From: Chryseobacterium elymi
GTDB lineage: Bacteria > Bacteroidota > Bacteroidia > Flavobacteriales > Weeksellaceae
Direction of reading: 5' to 3'
DNA length: 64,000 nt
NCBI RefSeq assembly: GCF_003385495.1
Contig: NZ_QNUH01000001.1
Coordinates: 62,001 to 126,000 of the forward strand
Shown here: positions 19,827 through 28,863 of the stretch, piece after piece
Position numbering within the stretch: position 1 is the first letter of the stretch
Layout: each line of letters begins with the position of its first letter
Program-made: the position numbers and the translations under genes
Notes under the pieces: generated by a model
What the model was told of the DNA's origin: nothing
What the model saw: only the letters and a program-made list of their open reading frames with translations
The model's database searches: none

Positions 19827-20459
19827 ATGAAACGAATTGCCATCATAGGATCCGGACATTTAGGACAGCAGATTGCCTATCATATTCATCATGACTCCAG
19901 CGATAAGGTGGTTGCTTTCTTTGATGAGTTTCAGCCGCTGAATACTATTATTGATCATATTCCTGTTATTGGAGGTAACCGTGATGTGATCGCAAAATAT
20001 CAGCAACATGAATTTGATGCAGTTCTGATTGCTATCGGTTATAAGCATCTTGATGCAAAAAAAGAACTGTTTCAGAACCTTGAAGGAAAAGTTCCGTTTC
20101 ATACTTTTATTCATTCTTCCTGTTACAAGGATCAGTCTGCATCTATCGGACAGGGATCGGTCATATATCCCGGCTGCGTTATTGACCAGAATGTAAAGAT
20201 CGAAGATAATGTATTAATGAATATCTCCTGCACGGTGGCTCATGACACAGTCATTGGAAAACATTCTTTTCTATCTCCGTCCATTGCCATTGCAGGGTTT
20301 GTAAAAATAAAAGAACAGTGTATTATAGGTATTAATTCCACCATTATAGATAACATTACAATGGCTGCCAAAACCCAGATCGGAGGCGGAGGCGTAGTCA
20401 TTAAAGATATTGATGAGCCGGGGCTGTATGTAGGAAATCCTGTAAAATTTGTACGATAA
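19827..20459 (+). CDS. NeuD/PglD-type sugar O/N-acyltransferase
   Basis: 210-residue left-handed beta-helix acyltransferase. The N-terminal Rossmann-like part has GSGHLG (8-13) and GGNRDV. The C-terminal two thirds is hexapeptide repeats (IGQGSVIYPGCVI, IEDNVLMNISC) closing with GNPVKFVR. Such enzymes N-acetylate 4-amino sugars using acetyl-CoA; the catalytic histidine is probably in CTVAHDTVIG. It stands two genes before the WecE-like transaminase and could acylate its product. Confidence 0.9.
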   Translation: MKRIAIIGSGHLGQQIAYHIHHDSSDKVVAFFDEFQPLNTIIDHIPVIGGNRDVIAKYQQHEFDAVLIAIGYKHLDAKKELFQNLEGKVPFHTFIHSSCYKDQSASIGQGSVIYPGCVIDQNVKIEDNVLMNISCTVAHDTVIGKHSFLSPSIAIAGFVKIKEQCIIGINSTIIDNITMAAKTQIGGGGVVIKDIDEPGLYVGNPVKFVR

Positions 20460-20463
20460 ATAA

Positions 20464-21603
20464 ATGGATTCAAAAAAGCATATTTTTTTTGGCGGATTAA
20501 ATGAATTAAGGGCGATTGCCGCTTTTTCTGTCATTCTGCATCACATTGAGCTATTCAAACACCGGGATAAAATCGGCTCACTGTTTGGCTCAAAATATAC
20601 GGCATATTTCATCGAGCATTTAGGTAAAAACGGCGTTTATCTTTTCTTTGTACTTAGTGGTTTTCTGATCACTTATCTTTTGTTATCAGAAAAAAAGAAA
20701 AATAGCCGTATAGATTTTAAAAAATTTTACCTGAGAAGAATATTCAGAATATGGCCGTTGTACTATATTATCATTTTAATTTCTTTTCTTCTCATTCCTG
20801 CCCTAGCAAATTCTTTTCAGATATTTTCAATAACACCTTCGTACTATAACCTGATTACAGATTCTTCAAATTATGATTTAACAGCGATATTACTTTATGC
20901 CTTATTTCTTCCTAATTTTGCTTTATATGCGGGAAAAGTAATTGTAGGAGCATCCCAATCTTGGTCTGTAGGTGTAGAGGAGCAATTTTATATAGTCTGG
21001 CCCGTCATCGTTTCTTTTATTACACGGAAATTAATAGCTGTAGTTTTTGGAGTTATTTTAATTGCCTTTATTATAGTCAATCTTCAATTCCCCAATTCTC
21101 TATTAGGCACACTGGCTGCTGTCATTCCGTTTGAATTTATGGCGATTGGTGCATTAGGAGGTTATTTTTATTCAGAATATTCCGGGGCTATCACACAATA
21201 TACAAAAAGCAAATCCATTTATATAGCAGTACTAGTATTAATAGGATTTCTAATTGCTGTTCCGGTATTCACACTCTATATCCAGAATATTATTTTGGGA
21301 TTTGCATTTCTGCTATTGATACTGGTCAGCATCAATCAGTCGAACCCAATTACCTTTAGAAACAAATATTTTTCCTACCTGGGAAATATCTCTTATGGAA
21401 TTTATATGTACCATCCTTTTGTGATGTTTTTGCTATTCCCTCTTTTTTATAAGATATTAGCATTTTATAATAATATATTTATATTTAATATCGGAATATA
21501 TATTGGTATTTCAGTTGCAACTGTTTTCATCAGTTACATTTCTTTCACATATATTGAAAAAAGATTTATAAAAATTAAAGATTCAAAATTTAAAACACTA
21601 TGA
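20464..21603 (+). CDS. Acyltransferase 3 family membrane protein (OafA-like)
   Basis: 379-residue integral membrane protein of the acyltransferase 3 family, with about ten spans. The N-terminus has the conserved pattern NELRAIAAFSVILHHIE with the active-site histidine region, and YLFFVLSGFLITYLL and WSVGVEEQFYIVWP are typical. Such proteins O-acetylate glycans, usually taking acyl groups from the cytoplasm. It overlaps the next gene by four bases (ATGA). Confidence 0.93.
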   Translation: MDSKKHIFFGGLNELRAIAAFSVILHHIELFKHRDKIGSLFGSKYTAYFIEHLGKNGVYLFFVLSGFLITYLLLSEKKKNSRIDFKKFYLRRIFRIWPLYYIIILISFLLIPALANSFQIFSITPSYYNLITDSSNYDLTAILLYALFLPNFALYAGKVIVGASQSWSVGVEEQFYIVWPVIVSFITRKLIAVVFGVILIAFIIVNLQFPNSLLGTLAAVIPFEFMAIGALGGYFYSEYSGAITQYTKSKSIYIAVLVLIGFLIAVPVFTLYIQNIILGFAFLLLILVSINQSNPITFRNKYFSYLGNISYGIYMYHPFVMFLLFPLFYKILAFYNNIFIFNIGIYIGISVATVFISYISFTYIEKRFIKIKDSKFKTL

Positions 21604-22751
21604 TCCCATTTAATAAGCCATTTATAGTAGGAAACGAACTTAAATATATTGAAGAAGCGGTAAAAAGCGGTAAAATTTCCGGAGACGGAATTTTCACAAA
21701 AAAATGCCACACCTTTTTTGAAGAAAAATTTGGCTTTCAAAAAGTGCTGCTTACCACATCATGTACCGATGCGTTGGAAATGGCTGCTATTTTATGTGAT
21801 ATTCAGCCTGGAGATGAAGTGATTGTTCCAAGTTATACTTTCGTTTCATCTGCTAATGCTTTCGTTTTGCGTGGTGCCAGAATAGTTTTTGTAGATTCAT
21901 ATCCCGACAATCCCAATATAAATCCTGCAGAAATAGAAAAGCATATTACGGAAAAGACAAAAGTGATCGTTCCCGTACATTATGCAGGTGTTGCCTGTGA
22001 TATGGAAAAGATCATGGATCTTGCCAAAAAACACAATCTCTTTGTAGTGGAAGATGCTGCACAAGCTATAGACAGTTATTATACTTTTTCCGACGGCACT
22101 AAAAAAGCATTGGGCTCCATTGGAGATTTTGCTGCTTTCTCATTTCATGAAACCAAGAATATCATCTGTGGAGAAGGGGGAATGCTAGTGATCAACAATC
22201 CTGAGTACAATGTACGTGCTGAGATCATCCGTGAAAAAGGAACCAACAGAAGTGCATTTTTCAGAGGAGAAGTCAATAAATACGGTTGGGTAGATCTGGG
22301 ATCATCATTTCTCCCGTCGGAGATACTTTCTGCTTTTTTATATGCACAGCTAGAAAACCTTGGCACCATTCAGGAAAAAAGAATCAAGATTTGGAATGAG
22401 TATTACAACAACCTGCTACCTTTACAGGATAAAGGATTCATAACACTACCGGAAATACCGGCTTTTGCGACCAATAATGCACATATGTTCTTTATGATCT
22501 GCAGAAGTTATGAAGAAAGATCCAGCCTCATCCAGTTCTTAAAAACAAAAGATATTCACCCCGTATTCCATTATCTGAGCCTTAATAAAAGTGATTTCTT
22601 TTTAAAAGACAACTCCCCTATTGATATTCCGAACTCAGATCATTTTACAGACTGTTTGTTGAGACTTCCGTTCTATTATGAACTTGAAGAAGCGGAACAA
22701 AAAAATATCAACAGCTTGATTCATGAGTATTATTCATCACTGAAAAAGTAG
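21600..22751 (+). CDS. rffA: dTDP-4-amino-4,6-dideoxygalactose transaminase (WecE/RffA type)
   Basis: PLP transaminase of the DegT/DnrJ/EryC1 family, 383 residues. MIPFNKPFIVGNELKYIEEA, SGDGIFTKKC and the Schiff-base lysine K186 in SFHETKNIICGEGG match the WecE/RffA branch, which aminates C4 of dTDP-4-keto-6-deoxyglucose to give dTDP-Fuc4N. This is a second use of the rfbA/rfbB product besides fdtA/fdtB. Neighbouring NeuD-like and hexapeptide acyltransferases could modify the new amine. Confidence 0.92.
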   Translation: MIPFNKPFIVGNELKYIEEAVKSGKISGDGIFTKKCHTFFEEKFGFQKVLLTTSCTDALEMAAILCDIQPGDEVIVPSYTFVSSANAFVLRGARIVFVDSYPDNPNINPAEIEKHITEKTKVIVPVHYAGVACDMEKIMDLAKKHNLFVVEDAAQAIDSYYTFSDGTKKALGSIGDFAAFSFHETKNIICGEGGMLVINNPEYNVRAEIIREKGTNRSAFFRGEVNKYGWVDLGSSFLPSEILSAFLYAQLENLGTIQEKRIKIWNEYYNNLLPLQDKGFITLPEIPAFATNNAHMFFMICRSYEERSSLIQFLKTKDIHPVFHYLSLNKSDFFLKDNSPIDIPNSDHFTDCLLRLPFYYELEEAEQKNINSLIHEYYSSLKK

Positions 22752-22762
22752 ACCGGAAAAAT

Positions 22763-23377
22763 ATGAGCTCTATAAAAAAACATATTATTAAATTTTTATT
22801 CGGAATTTTGCATTCCGAAGCTTATAAAAAATATAAACAGCAGCAGGATAACAATTGGGCAAAAACCAATTTCAAAGTTTTCGGAAAACAGTCAGGCCTT
22901 CCCGAAACATTTTGGATCAAAAATCCCCAATATATAAGCATAGGCGATAATTTCAGCTCATTATTCAATCTGAGGCTTGAGGCCTGGGACAGTTTTTACG
23001 GAAAATCTTTCCAGCCGGAAATTCATATTGGAAACAATGTGAATTTTAACTCTGATGTTCACATCGGGGCTATTGATAAGGTCAGCATCGGCAACAATGT
23101 GCTTATGGCCAGCAGGATATACATTTCAGACCATTATCATGGAAATATCAGTGCTGAAGATCTGGACATAGTTCCAGCTGAAAGACCTCTGTCTTCCAAA
23201 GGCCCAGTGATTATTGAAGACAATGTATGGATTGGAGAAGGAGTCTGCATACTACCCGGGGTCACCATTGGTGAAAACTCTATTATAGGAGCTAATTCTG
23301 TTGTTAACAAAAGTTTTCCGAAGAACTCTGTTATTGCAGGAATACCTGCTAAACTGATAAAAACACTAGAAAAATAA
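22763..23377 (+). CDS. Hexapeptide-repeat O-acetyltransferase
   Basis: 204-residue left-handed beta-helix acetyltransferase of the LacA/WbbJ kind. Repeats run from about residue 85, with SDHYHGN holding the likely catalytic histidine and PVIIEDNVWIGEGVCILPGV typical of the coil. The end, SVIAGIPAKLIK, is the usual C-terminal signature. Acceptor unknown; it lies between a transaminase and glycosyltransferases in the operon. Confidence 0.9.
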   Translation: MSSIKKHIIKFLFGILHSEAYKKYKQQQDNNWAKTNFKVFGKQSGLPETFWIKNPQYISIGDNFSSLFNLRLEAWDSFYGKSFQPEIHIGNNVNFNSDVHIGAIDKVSIGNNVLMASRIYISDHYHGNISAEDLDIVPAERPLSSKGPVIIEDNVWIGEGVCILPGVTIGENSIIGANSVVNKSFPKNSVIAGIPAKLIKTLEK

Positions 23378-23380
23378 TTT

Positions 23381-24493
23381 ATGAAACAAATAAAAACGCT
23401 TGCATTTTACCTTCCCCAGTACCATCCCATCCCTGAAAATGATGAATGGTGGGGAAAAGGATTTACGGAATGGACAAATGTAGGAAAGGCGAAACCTTTA
23501 TTTGAAGGACATGAACAGCCTATCTGCCCTGCAGATCTGGGATATTATGATCTGCGCGTTCCCGAAGTGAGAGAACAGCAGGCCCAGATGGCACGCGATT
23601 ATGGAGTACACGGCTTTATTTATTACCATTACTGGTTTGGAAATGGAGTACAGTTACTAGAGCGTATTGCTAAAGAAGTGTTGGAGTCCGGAAAACCGGA
23701 TTTCCCGTTCTGCTTCTGCTGGGCCAATGAAACCTGGTCGGGAATCTGGCATGGCTTAAAAAATAAAATCTTGGCCGAACAAATATATTCTGATGAAGAT
23801 GCAGTAGCTCATTTTGAATATCTACTGCCATTTTTCAAAGATCAGCGATATATCAAAGTAGGTAATAAGCCCGTATTGGTAGTCTATGACCCTATCCATA
23901 TTCAGGAAAAAGCACCCGAATATCTTGAAAAATTCAGAAGTCTTGCAATGGAAAATGGTTTTGATGGCATTTATTTAATTGCCAGCAATAAAACAGAAGA
24001 TAATTACGGGTATAAAGAAATAGGATATCAGGCAAAAATATCGAATGCCTTTATGAGAGCATGGCGCCCTCATATGAATAAAAAGCCTTATATCTCTGCA
24101 AAAGAATATTATACCAACAGAGTTAAAGGTCTTATCGGGCTTGAAACCACTGATTTTAAGAAACCTGTTGATATTCAGAATGCAACAGACGTAGTGAATG
24201 ATCTTCATTTTGAGGAAACAGATGTTGATACTTTCCCATGCGTTCTTCCCAATTGGGATAATACCCCAAGAAGTGGTACCCGCGGAATTATTTTAGGAAA
24301 TAACAGTCCGGAACTTTTTGAAAAACAGGTTGACAAGGCATCAGCTTTCCTGAAAGATAAAAATTATTCTGAAAAATTTTTAGTGGTAAAATCCTGGAAT
24401 GAATGGGCAGAAGGAAATATCCTGGAACCGGACCGCAAAAACGGATTTGGCTACCTGGAGGCCCTTAAAAAAGGATTATCAAAAGGAGGATAG
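23381..24493 (+). CDS. WbsX-like glycosyltransferase (GH99-like fold)
   Basis: 370-residue protein matching the WbsX-like family found in O-antigen loci. Signatures are AFYLPQYHPIPENDEWWGKGFTEW near the N-terminus (shown in two overlapping parts), GFIYYHYWF, CWANETW and SWNEWAEG near the C-terminus. The fold relates to GH99-like proteins. Members are annotated as glycosyltransferases on the basis of locus context; the reaction is poorly proven. It lies three bases before a GT2 gene. Confidence 0.88.
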   Translation: MKQIKTLAFYLPQYHPIPENDEWWGKGFTEWTNVGKAKPLFEGHEQPICPADLGYYDLRVPEVREQQAQMARDYGVHGFIYYHYWFGNGVQLLERIAKEVLESGKPDFPFCFCWANETWSGIWHGLKNKILAEQIYSDEDAVAHFEYLLPFFKDQRYIKVGNKPVLVVYDPIHIQEKAPEYLEKFRSLAMENGFDGIYLIASNKTEDNYGYKEIGYQAKISNAFMRAWRPHMNKKPYISAKEYYTNRVKGLIGLETTDFKKPVDIQNATDVVNDLHFEETDVDTFPCVLPNWDNTPRSGTRGIILGNNSPELFEKQVDKASAFLKDKNYSEKFLVVKSWNEWAEGNILEPDRKNGFGYLEALKKGLSKGG

Positions 24494-24495
24494 CA

Positions 24496-25350
24496 ATGAG
24501 CAAAATAAGTATTTTAATCGCCAATTATAATAACGGACACTTTTTCAAAGAATGTTTCGACAGTATTGCTGCCCAAACCTTTACAGATTGGGAAGCCGTT
24601 ATTTTGGATGATGCTTCAAAGGATAATTCCCTTGATCTTATCCGGAATATAACTAAAGGGGATTCCCGTTTTAAGATTCATGCTAATGAAGCTAATAAAG
24701 GAGTCGGTTATACCAAAAGAAAGCTTATTGAGCTAAGCAGTTCGGAAATCTGTGGCTTTTTGGATCCTGATGATGCTTTGACCAGTAATGCGCTGGAAAT
24801 AGTATTTAAAGCACACTCAGAAAATCCAGAAGTAGGCTTGGTATATTCCAATTTTATTTTTTGTGATGATCAGCTGAATAAAATAAGAACTCATAAAGGC
24901 ACGCAAATTACCGGTTTGGATGAAAAATATTTGAATTTTCATGCCGAAATCTCCCATTTTGCCACGTTTAAAAAAAACATTTATAATAGAACATCAGGTA
25001 TCGACATCTACTTAAAAATGGCTGAAGATAAGGACTGGTATATGAAAATGTGCGAGGTAGCTCCAGTAAAATATATAGATGAAGACCTTTATCTTTATCG
25101 AGTACATGGTGGCGGGATCTCCAATAAAAGTGAAGATCAGGCAGCTTACTGGCATTGGGTGGCCCTTATAAAAATGGCTGAACGAAGAAACATTAATATC
25201 GAAGATTTTTTTTTAGCCAGCTATGTCCGGATAGAGCAATATAATAAGGAAACCATCCACAATACAAATCTGAAAAGAGAAATTAAGAATTCCCGATGGG
25301 TAAAACTTGGGAATATTCTGGGTTTATGCAAATTCTATAAACATCTGTAA
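24496..25350 (+). CDS. Glycosyltransferase family 2
   Basis: 284-residue GT-A glycosyltransferase. The nucleotide-binding start is ISILIANYNNG, LDDAS (37-41) is the first acidic motif, and D90-P-D92-D93 is the DxD-like metal site. The late EDKDWYMKM matches the catalytic-base region. It is clearly related over most of its length to another GT2 gene at 44.4 kb in this window (shared GVGYTK, CGF-DPDDAL and YLYR-H motifs). Sits one base before the next GT2 gene. Confidence 0.92.
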   Translation: MSKISILIANYNNGHFFKECFDSIAAQTFTDWEAVILDDASKDNSLDLIRNITKGDSRFKIHANEANKGVGYTKRKLIELSSSEICGFLDPDDALTSNALEIVFKAHSENPEVGLVYSNFIFCDDQLNKIRTHKGTQITGLDEKYLNFHAEISHFATFKKNIYNRTSGIDIYLKMAEDKDWYMKMCEVAPVKYIDEDLYLYRVHGGGISNKSEDQAAYWHWVALIKMAERRNINIEDFFLASYVRIEQYNKETIHNTNLKREIKNSRWVKLGNILGLCKFYKHL

Positions 25351-26213
25351 TGAACAATACATTAATCTCCGTAGTCGTGCCATGCTACAACCAAGCTGCC
25401 TATCTGGATGAATGTCTTCAGTCTGTTCTGGATCAAACACATCAAAACTGGGAATGTATTATTGTAAATGACGGTTCTACCGACCATACAGAAGAAACAG
25501 CCATAAAATGGACACAAAAAGACAATCGATTCATCTATACTTATAAAAAAAACGGGGGGCTTTCTTCTGCAAGAAATACAGGGCTTAAGAAAGCATCAGG
25601 AGGCTATATTCAGTTTTTGGATTCGGATGATACCATACACCCTGAAAAATTTTCAAAAAGCCTTTCCGGAAACAAAGAATATCCATTGATAGTAAGTCAA
25701 TTTACTATTTACAGAAATCAAACCCAATACCCAGGATATAATCGTGTTGAGCAGAATTACCTTTCTTTTGAAGGAATCTTATTTGGATGGGATCTGAAAT
25801 TCAGCATCCCTATCCATTGTGCATTGATATCGAAAAAACTTCTGGAGGATTTCCAGTTTGACACCACCTTAACAAGCTGCGAAGACTGGCTGATGTGGAT
25901 ATATATCACAAAAAATAACCCGGAAACACTTCTTATAGATGAGTCATTGGCTCATTATCGTAAGGAAGATAGCAACAGTATGTCATCGGATTTATACAAA
26001 ATCCTTCACCAAAGGATCAAAATATTCCCAATGCTGAAAAAATTATATGGAGATCATATTCATGACAGATTAATGTATCATATTATAGAAGTACGGTCTA
26101 CCCAATATATCCAGCAAAGAAACGAATTTAAAAAAGCAACCGGCGGAAAGGTAGTCTCCGGATATCTTGCCCTGAAAAGATATTATTACAGCCTTTTTCA
26201 GAAAAAAAACTGA
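25350..26213 (+). CDS. Glycosyltransferase family 2
   Basis: 287-residue GT2 enzyme. SVVVPCYNQAAYLDECLQSV and NDGSTD (40-45) form the nucleotide-binding part, D91-S-D93-D94 is the metal site and SCEDWLMW the likely catalytic-base region. Overlaps the previous gene by one base. Sugar specificity unknown. Confidence 0.93.
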   Translation: MNNTLISVVVPCYNQAAYLDECLQSVLDQTHQNWECIIVNDGSTDHTEETAIKWTQKDNRFIYTYKKNGGLSSARNTGLKKASGGYIQFLDSDDTIHPEKFSKSLSGNKEYPLIVSQFTIYRNQTQYPGYNRVEQNYLSFEGILFGWDLKFSIPIHCALISKKLLEDFQFDTTLTSCEDWLMWIYITKNNPETLLIDESLAHYRKEDSNSMSSDLYKILHQRIKIFPMLKKLYGDHIHDRLMYHIIEVRSTQYIQQRNEFKKATGGKVVSGYLALKRYYYSLFQKKN

Positions 26214-26227
26214 AAAATCCAGATATT

Positions 26228-27154
26228 ATGACCTCATCTGTAGCACTATGTACCTATAATGGCGAAGCTTATATTGCCGAACAGCTGGACAGTATCCTGA
26301 GCCAGACCTTACCGGTTTCTGAGATCATGATCTGTGATGACTGTTCTACGGATAGTACATTAAAAATACTTTCCCATTATGCAGAACGGCATCCGGAGAT
26401 TATCCGGGTAAACCAAAACCATGAAAACCTGGGGTATGTACGCAATTTTGAAAAAGCCATGAGCTTATGCTCCGGTGATATTGTATTTTTGTGTGACCAG
26501 GACGACCGCTGGTACAGCAATAAAACCGAGGTGATCACCGGGGTCTTCGAAAAACATAAGGATATTGATGCAGTATGTCATAATATTAAACTTTTCGGTG
26601 AAACTATGAACAGCCAGGAAAGCCTGAATTATTGGGACATTGAAAGCTTTAATCCTGAGCATTTTAAGAATTCCAAAGAAATAATCAAACGATTATTATA
26701 TCAGGGTAATGTATTTCCCGGAATGAGTATGGCTGTCCGGAATGTCTTTCTAAAAAAACATCTGCCACTGAAAAGAGTCAATGAGACGATCATTCACGAT
26801 TACGAGCTTCTTCTTCTTGCTGCTGACAAAAATTCCCTTTGGATAGAAGATTCCGTTCTGGGAGAATACAGAATTCACCCTAAACAGAATATCGGATTTA
26901 ATACCTTCTCAAAATTCACTGCTGAAGAGAAAAAACCGTTGACCCGTGAAAGTATTTTTGTACTATTCAAAAGATATTCTTTCGTAAAAAAGGCAGTCTC
27001 AGAATTGCATTTAAATACGAATCTTAATAAGGAATACATCAATTACTGCCACAGGAAGTACAGAGAATACCTTAAGCACCTCTCTTTTCCGGATCGTTTT
27101 ATAACCCAAATAAAAATGAAATACTATTTTCATATCTTTGATTTTTTAAAATAA
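26228..27154 (+). CDS. Glycosyltransferase family 2 (rhamnosyl/galactosyl-type)
   Basis: 308-residue GT2 enzyme with SVALCTYNGEAYIAEQLDSI at the N-terminus, CDDCSTD at 36-42 and D90-Q-D92-D93-R-W as the metal site. The CDQDDRW form and HDYELLLLAA are typical of the WcaA-like subgroup often annotated as alpha-L-Rha or Gal transferases. In-operon, 14 bases after the previous GT2 gene. Confidence 0.92.
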   Translation: MTSSVALCTYNGEAYIAEQLDSILSQTLPVSEIMICDDCSTDSTLKILSHYAERHPEIIRVNQNHENLGYVRNFEKAMSLCSGDIVFLCDQDDRWYSNKTEVITGVFEKHKDIDAVCHNIKLFGETMNSQESLNYWDIESFNPEHFKNSKEIIKRLLYQGNVFPGMSMAVRNVFLKKHLPLKRVNETIIHDYELLLLAADKNSLWIEDSVLGEYRIHPKQNIGFNTFSKFTAEEKKPLTRESIFVLFKRYSFVKKAVSELHLNTNLNKEYINYCHRKYREYLKHLSFPDRFITQIKMKYYFHIFDFLK

Positions 27155-27230
27155 AAAACACTGATTTACAAGATATAAATATGAAACTTTGTTCCCCTTA
27201 TATAAAACACTTAATGAAAAAAAACAACGT

Positions 27231-27899
27231 ATGATTATCGGAAATGGTATTATAGCCAATGCTGTAAAATCTTATGACAGAAATGACACAATTTTTTTTG
27301 CTTCCGGCGTTTCAAACTCTCTGGAAACAAGAACTTCAGAATTTGAAAGAGAGCTTTCTCTTTTAAAAGCTGTACATGACGAGAATAAAGAAAAAAAACT
27401 GGTCTATTTTTCTACATTAAGCATTCATGACCAATCTAAACAGGACAGTGCTTATGTATTGCACAAAAAATCCGTTGAAAATTATATAAAAAATAATGCA
27501 GATAGCTTTATTATCCTAAGAGTAGGAAATGTTGTAGGTAAAGGAGGGAATCCGAACACACTTTTTAATTTTCTCAAAAAACAGATTGCAGATAAAAAAG
27601 CATTCTCCCTTCATCTTAAAGCAAGGAGGCTTCTTTTGGATATCGAGGATATTTCAAAGTTTTTAGATTCACACTGCTTGACTCTAAGCAATAAAACAGT
27701 CAATTTTGCCTTTCCCTATTATTATGATCTGAAGGAAATTATTAAAGCCATTGAGATGGTAACCGGTGATAAAGCCTGTTATTTAGAGGTGGATGAAGGA
27801 GATTTTTATACAGTGGATTTTGATGAAGGTATAAACACATTTTTCTCAGAAATAAGTCCTGAAGAATATTTGGAATCCATAATCCGAAAGTATATTTAG
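27231..27899 (+). CDS. NAD-dependent epimerase/SDR-like protein, short
   Basis: 222 residues from the ATG at 27231, which starts directly with the nucleotide-binding motif IIGNGIIANAV. An in-frame TTG 42 bases earlier is less likely because it would add a tail before the Rossmann strand. A YxxxK pair (Y75, K79), VYFSTLS and RVGNVVG point to an extended SDR. At 222 residues it is much shorter than usual sugar epimerases (300 or more), so the C-terminal substrate domain is reduced. Possibly a sugar reductase; function unclear. Confidence 0.75.
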   Translation: MIIGNGIIANAVKSYDRNDTIFFASGVSNSLETRTSEFERELSLLKAVHDENKEKKLVYFSTLSIHDQSKQDSAYVLHKKSVENYIKNNADSFIILRVGNVVGKGGNPNTLFNFLKKQIADKKAFSLHLKARRLLLDIEDISKFLDSHCLTLSNKTVNFAFPYYYDLKEIIKAIEMVTGDKACYLEVDEGDFYTVDFDEGINTFFSEISPEEYLESIIRKYI

Positions 27900-27908
27900 A
27901 AAAACGCC

Positions 27909-28829
27909 ATGCTCAGTATTCACGTTATTATTGTTACTTACAACGCCATGAAATGGGCCGAAAGATGTTTTACCAGTTTAAAGCATTCATCTGTTCCGGT
28001 GCATTGCATCGTCATAGACAACGGATCTTCAGACGGAACTCAGGAATATATTAAAAATCATTTCCCGGAAGTCCATTTTATACAGTCTGAACAGAATCTT
28101 GGATTTGGAAAGGCCAATAATTTAGGCATAGAAACCGGCTACAAAAAAGGTGCTGACTTCTTTTATCTGATGAATCAGGACGCCTGGCTGTATGAAGACA
28201 GTATGGATAAACTCCTGGAAGTGTATCATGCTCATCCCAATAAAGAGGAAATAGGCATTATAAGCCCTATTCATATAGACGGAACTGAAAAGAAGCTTGA
28301 TATATTTTTAGATAAATATATTGCTCACAACTATGAGAGAACAAGGCTGATATCTGACCTGTATTTTCAGACGCTGAAACCTTATTATGAGATCAGTTTT
28401 GTAAATGCCGCACACTGGCTGCTGCCTAAAAAAACGATAGAAACTGTGGGAGGATTCAATCCTTATTTCTTTCATTACGGAGAAGATAATGAATATGTAA
28501 ACAGGCTTCATTTCCACAAGAAGAAAATTATTCTCGTTCCGGGCAGCAAGGTAGTCCATGACGGAAAACAGTCTCTAGGTAAAGTAGATTATACCCGGTA
28601 TAAAGATCTTAGTATGGAAACAAAGATCATCAATCCAAATCTTCCGAATGCCCTGAAGTCAGAAAAAAAAGCTTTGCTTCAAAGTATCTTTAAAAATTCG
28701 GCATTGGGCAAACTTAGTATTTCGAAACAGCTGGTGGAGAAATATAAGAAGATATCTGCAGAGGCTAATATTCTGAGTAAAATAAGAACAGAGGTAAGCC
28801 AGAAAGGACCTACGTTTTTAAAAATATAA
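27909..28829 (+). CDS. Glycosyltransferase family 2 (rhamnosyltransferase-like)
   Basis: 306-residue GT2 enzyme. IHVIIVTYNAMKWAERCFTS, DNGSSDGT (37-44) and NLGFGKANNLGI mark the nucleotide-binding part. The metal motif is N89-Q-D91-A, the form seen in rhamnosyl- and related transferases. A late FFHYGEDNEYVNRL is the catalytic region. Acceptor unknown. It starts nine bases after the SDR-like gene. Confidence 0.92.
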   Translation: MLSIHVIIVTYNAMKWAERCFTSLKHSSVPVHCIVIDNGSSDGTQEYIKNHFPEVHFIQSEQNLGFGKANNLGIETGYKKGADFFYLMNQDAWLYEDSMDKLLEVYHAHPNKEEIGIISPIHIDGTEKKLDIFLDKYIAHNYERTRLISDLYFQTLKPYYEISFVNAAHWLLPKKTIETVGGFNPYFFHYGEDNEYVNRLHFHKKKIILVPGSKVVHDGKQSLGKVDYTRYKDLSMETKIINPNLPNALKSEKKALLQSIFKNSALGKLSISKQLVEKYKKISAEANILSKIRTEVSQKGPTFLKI

Positions 28830-28863
28830 TTATTTTTATGTATTTTTAAACTTTATTAACACA

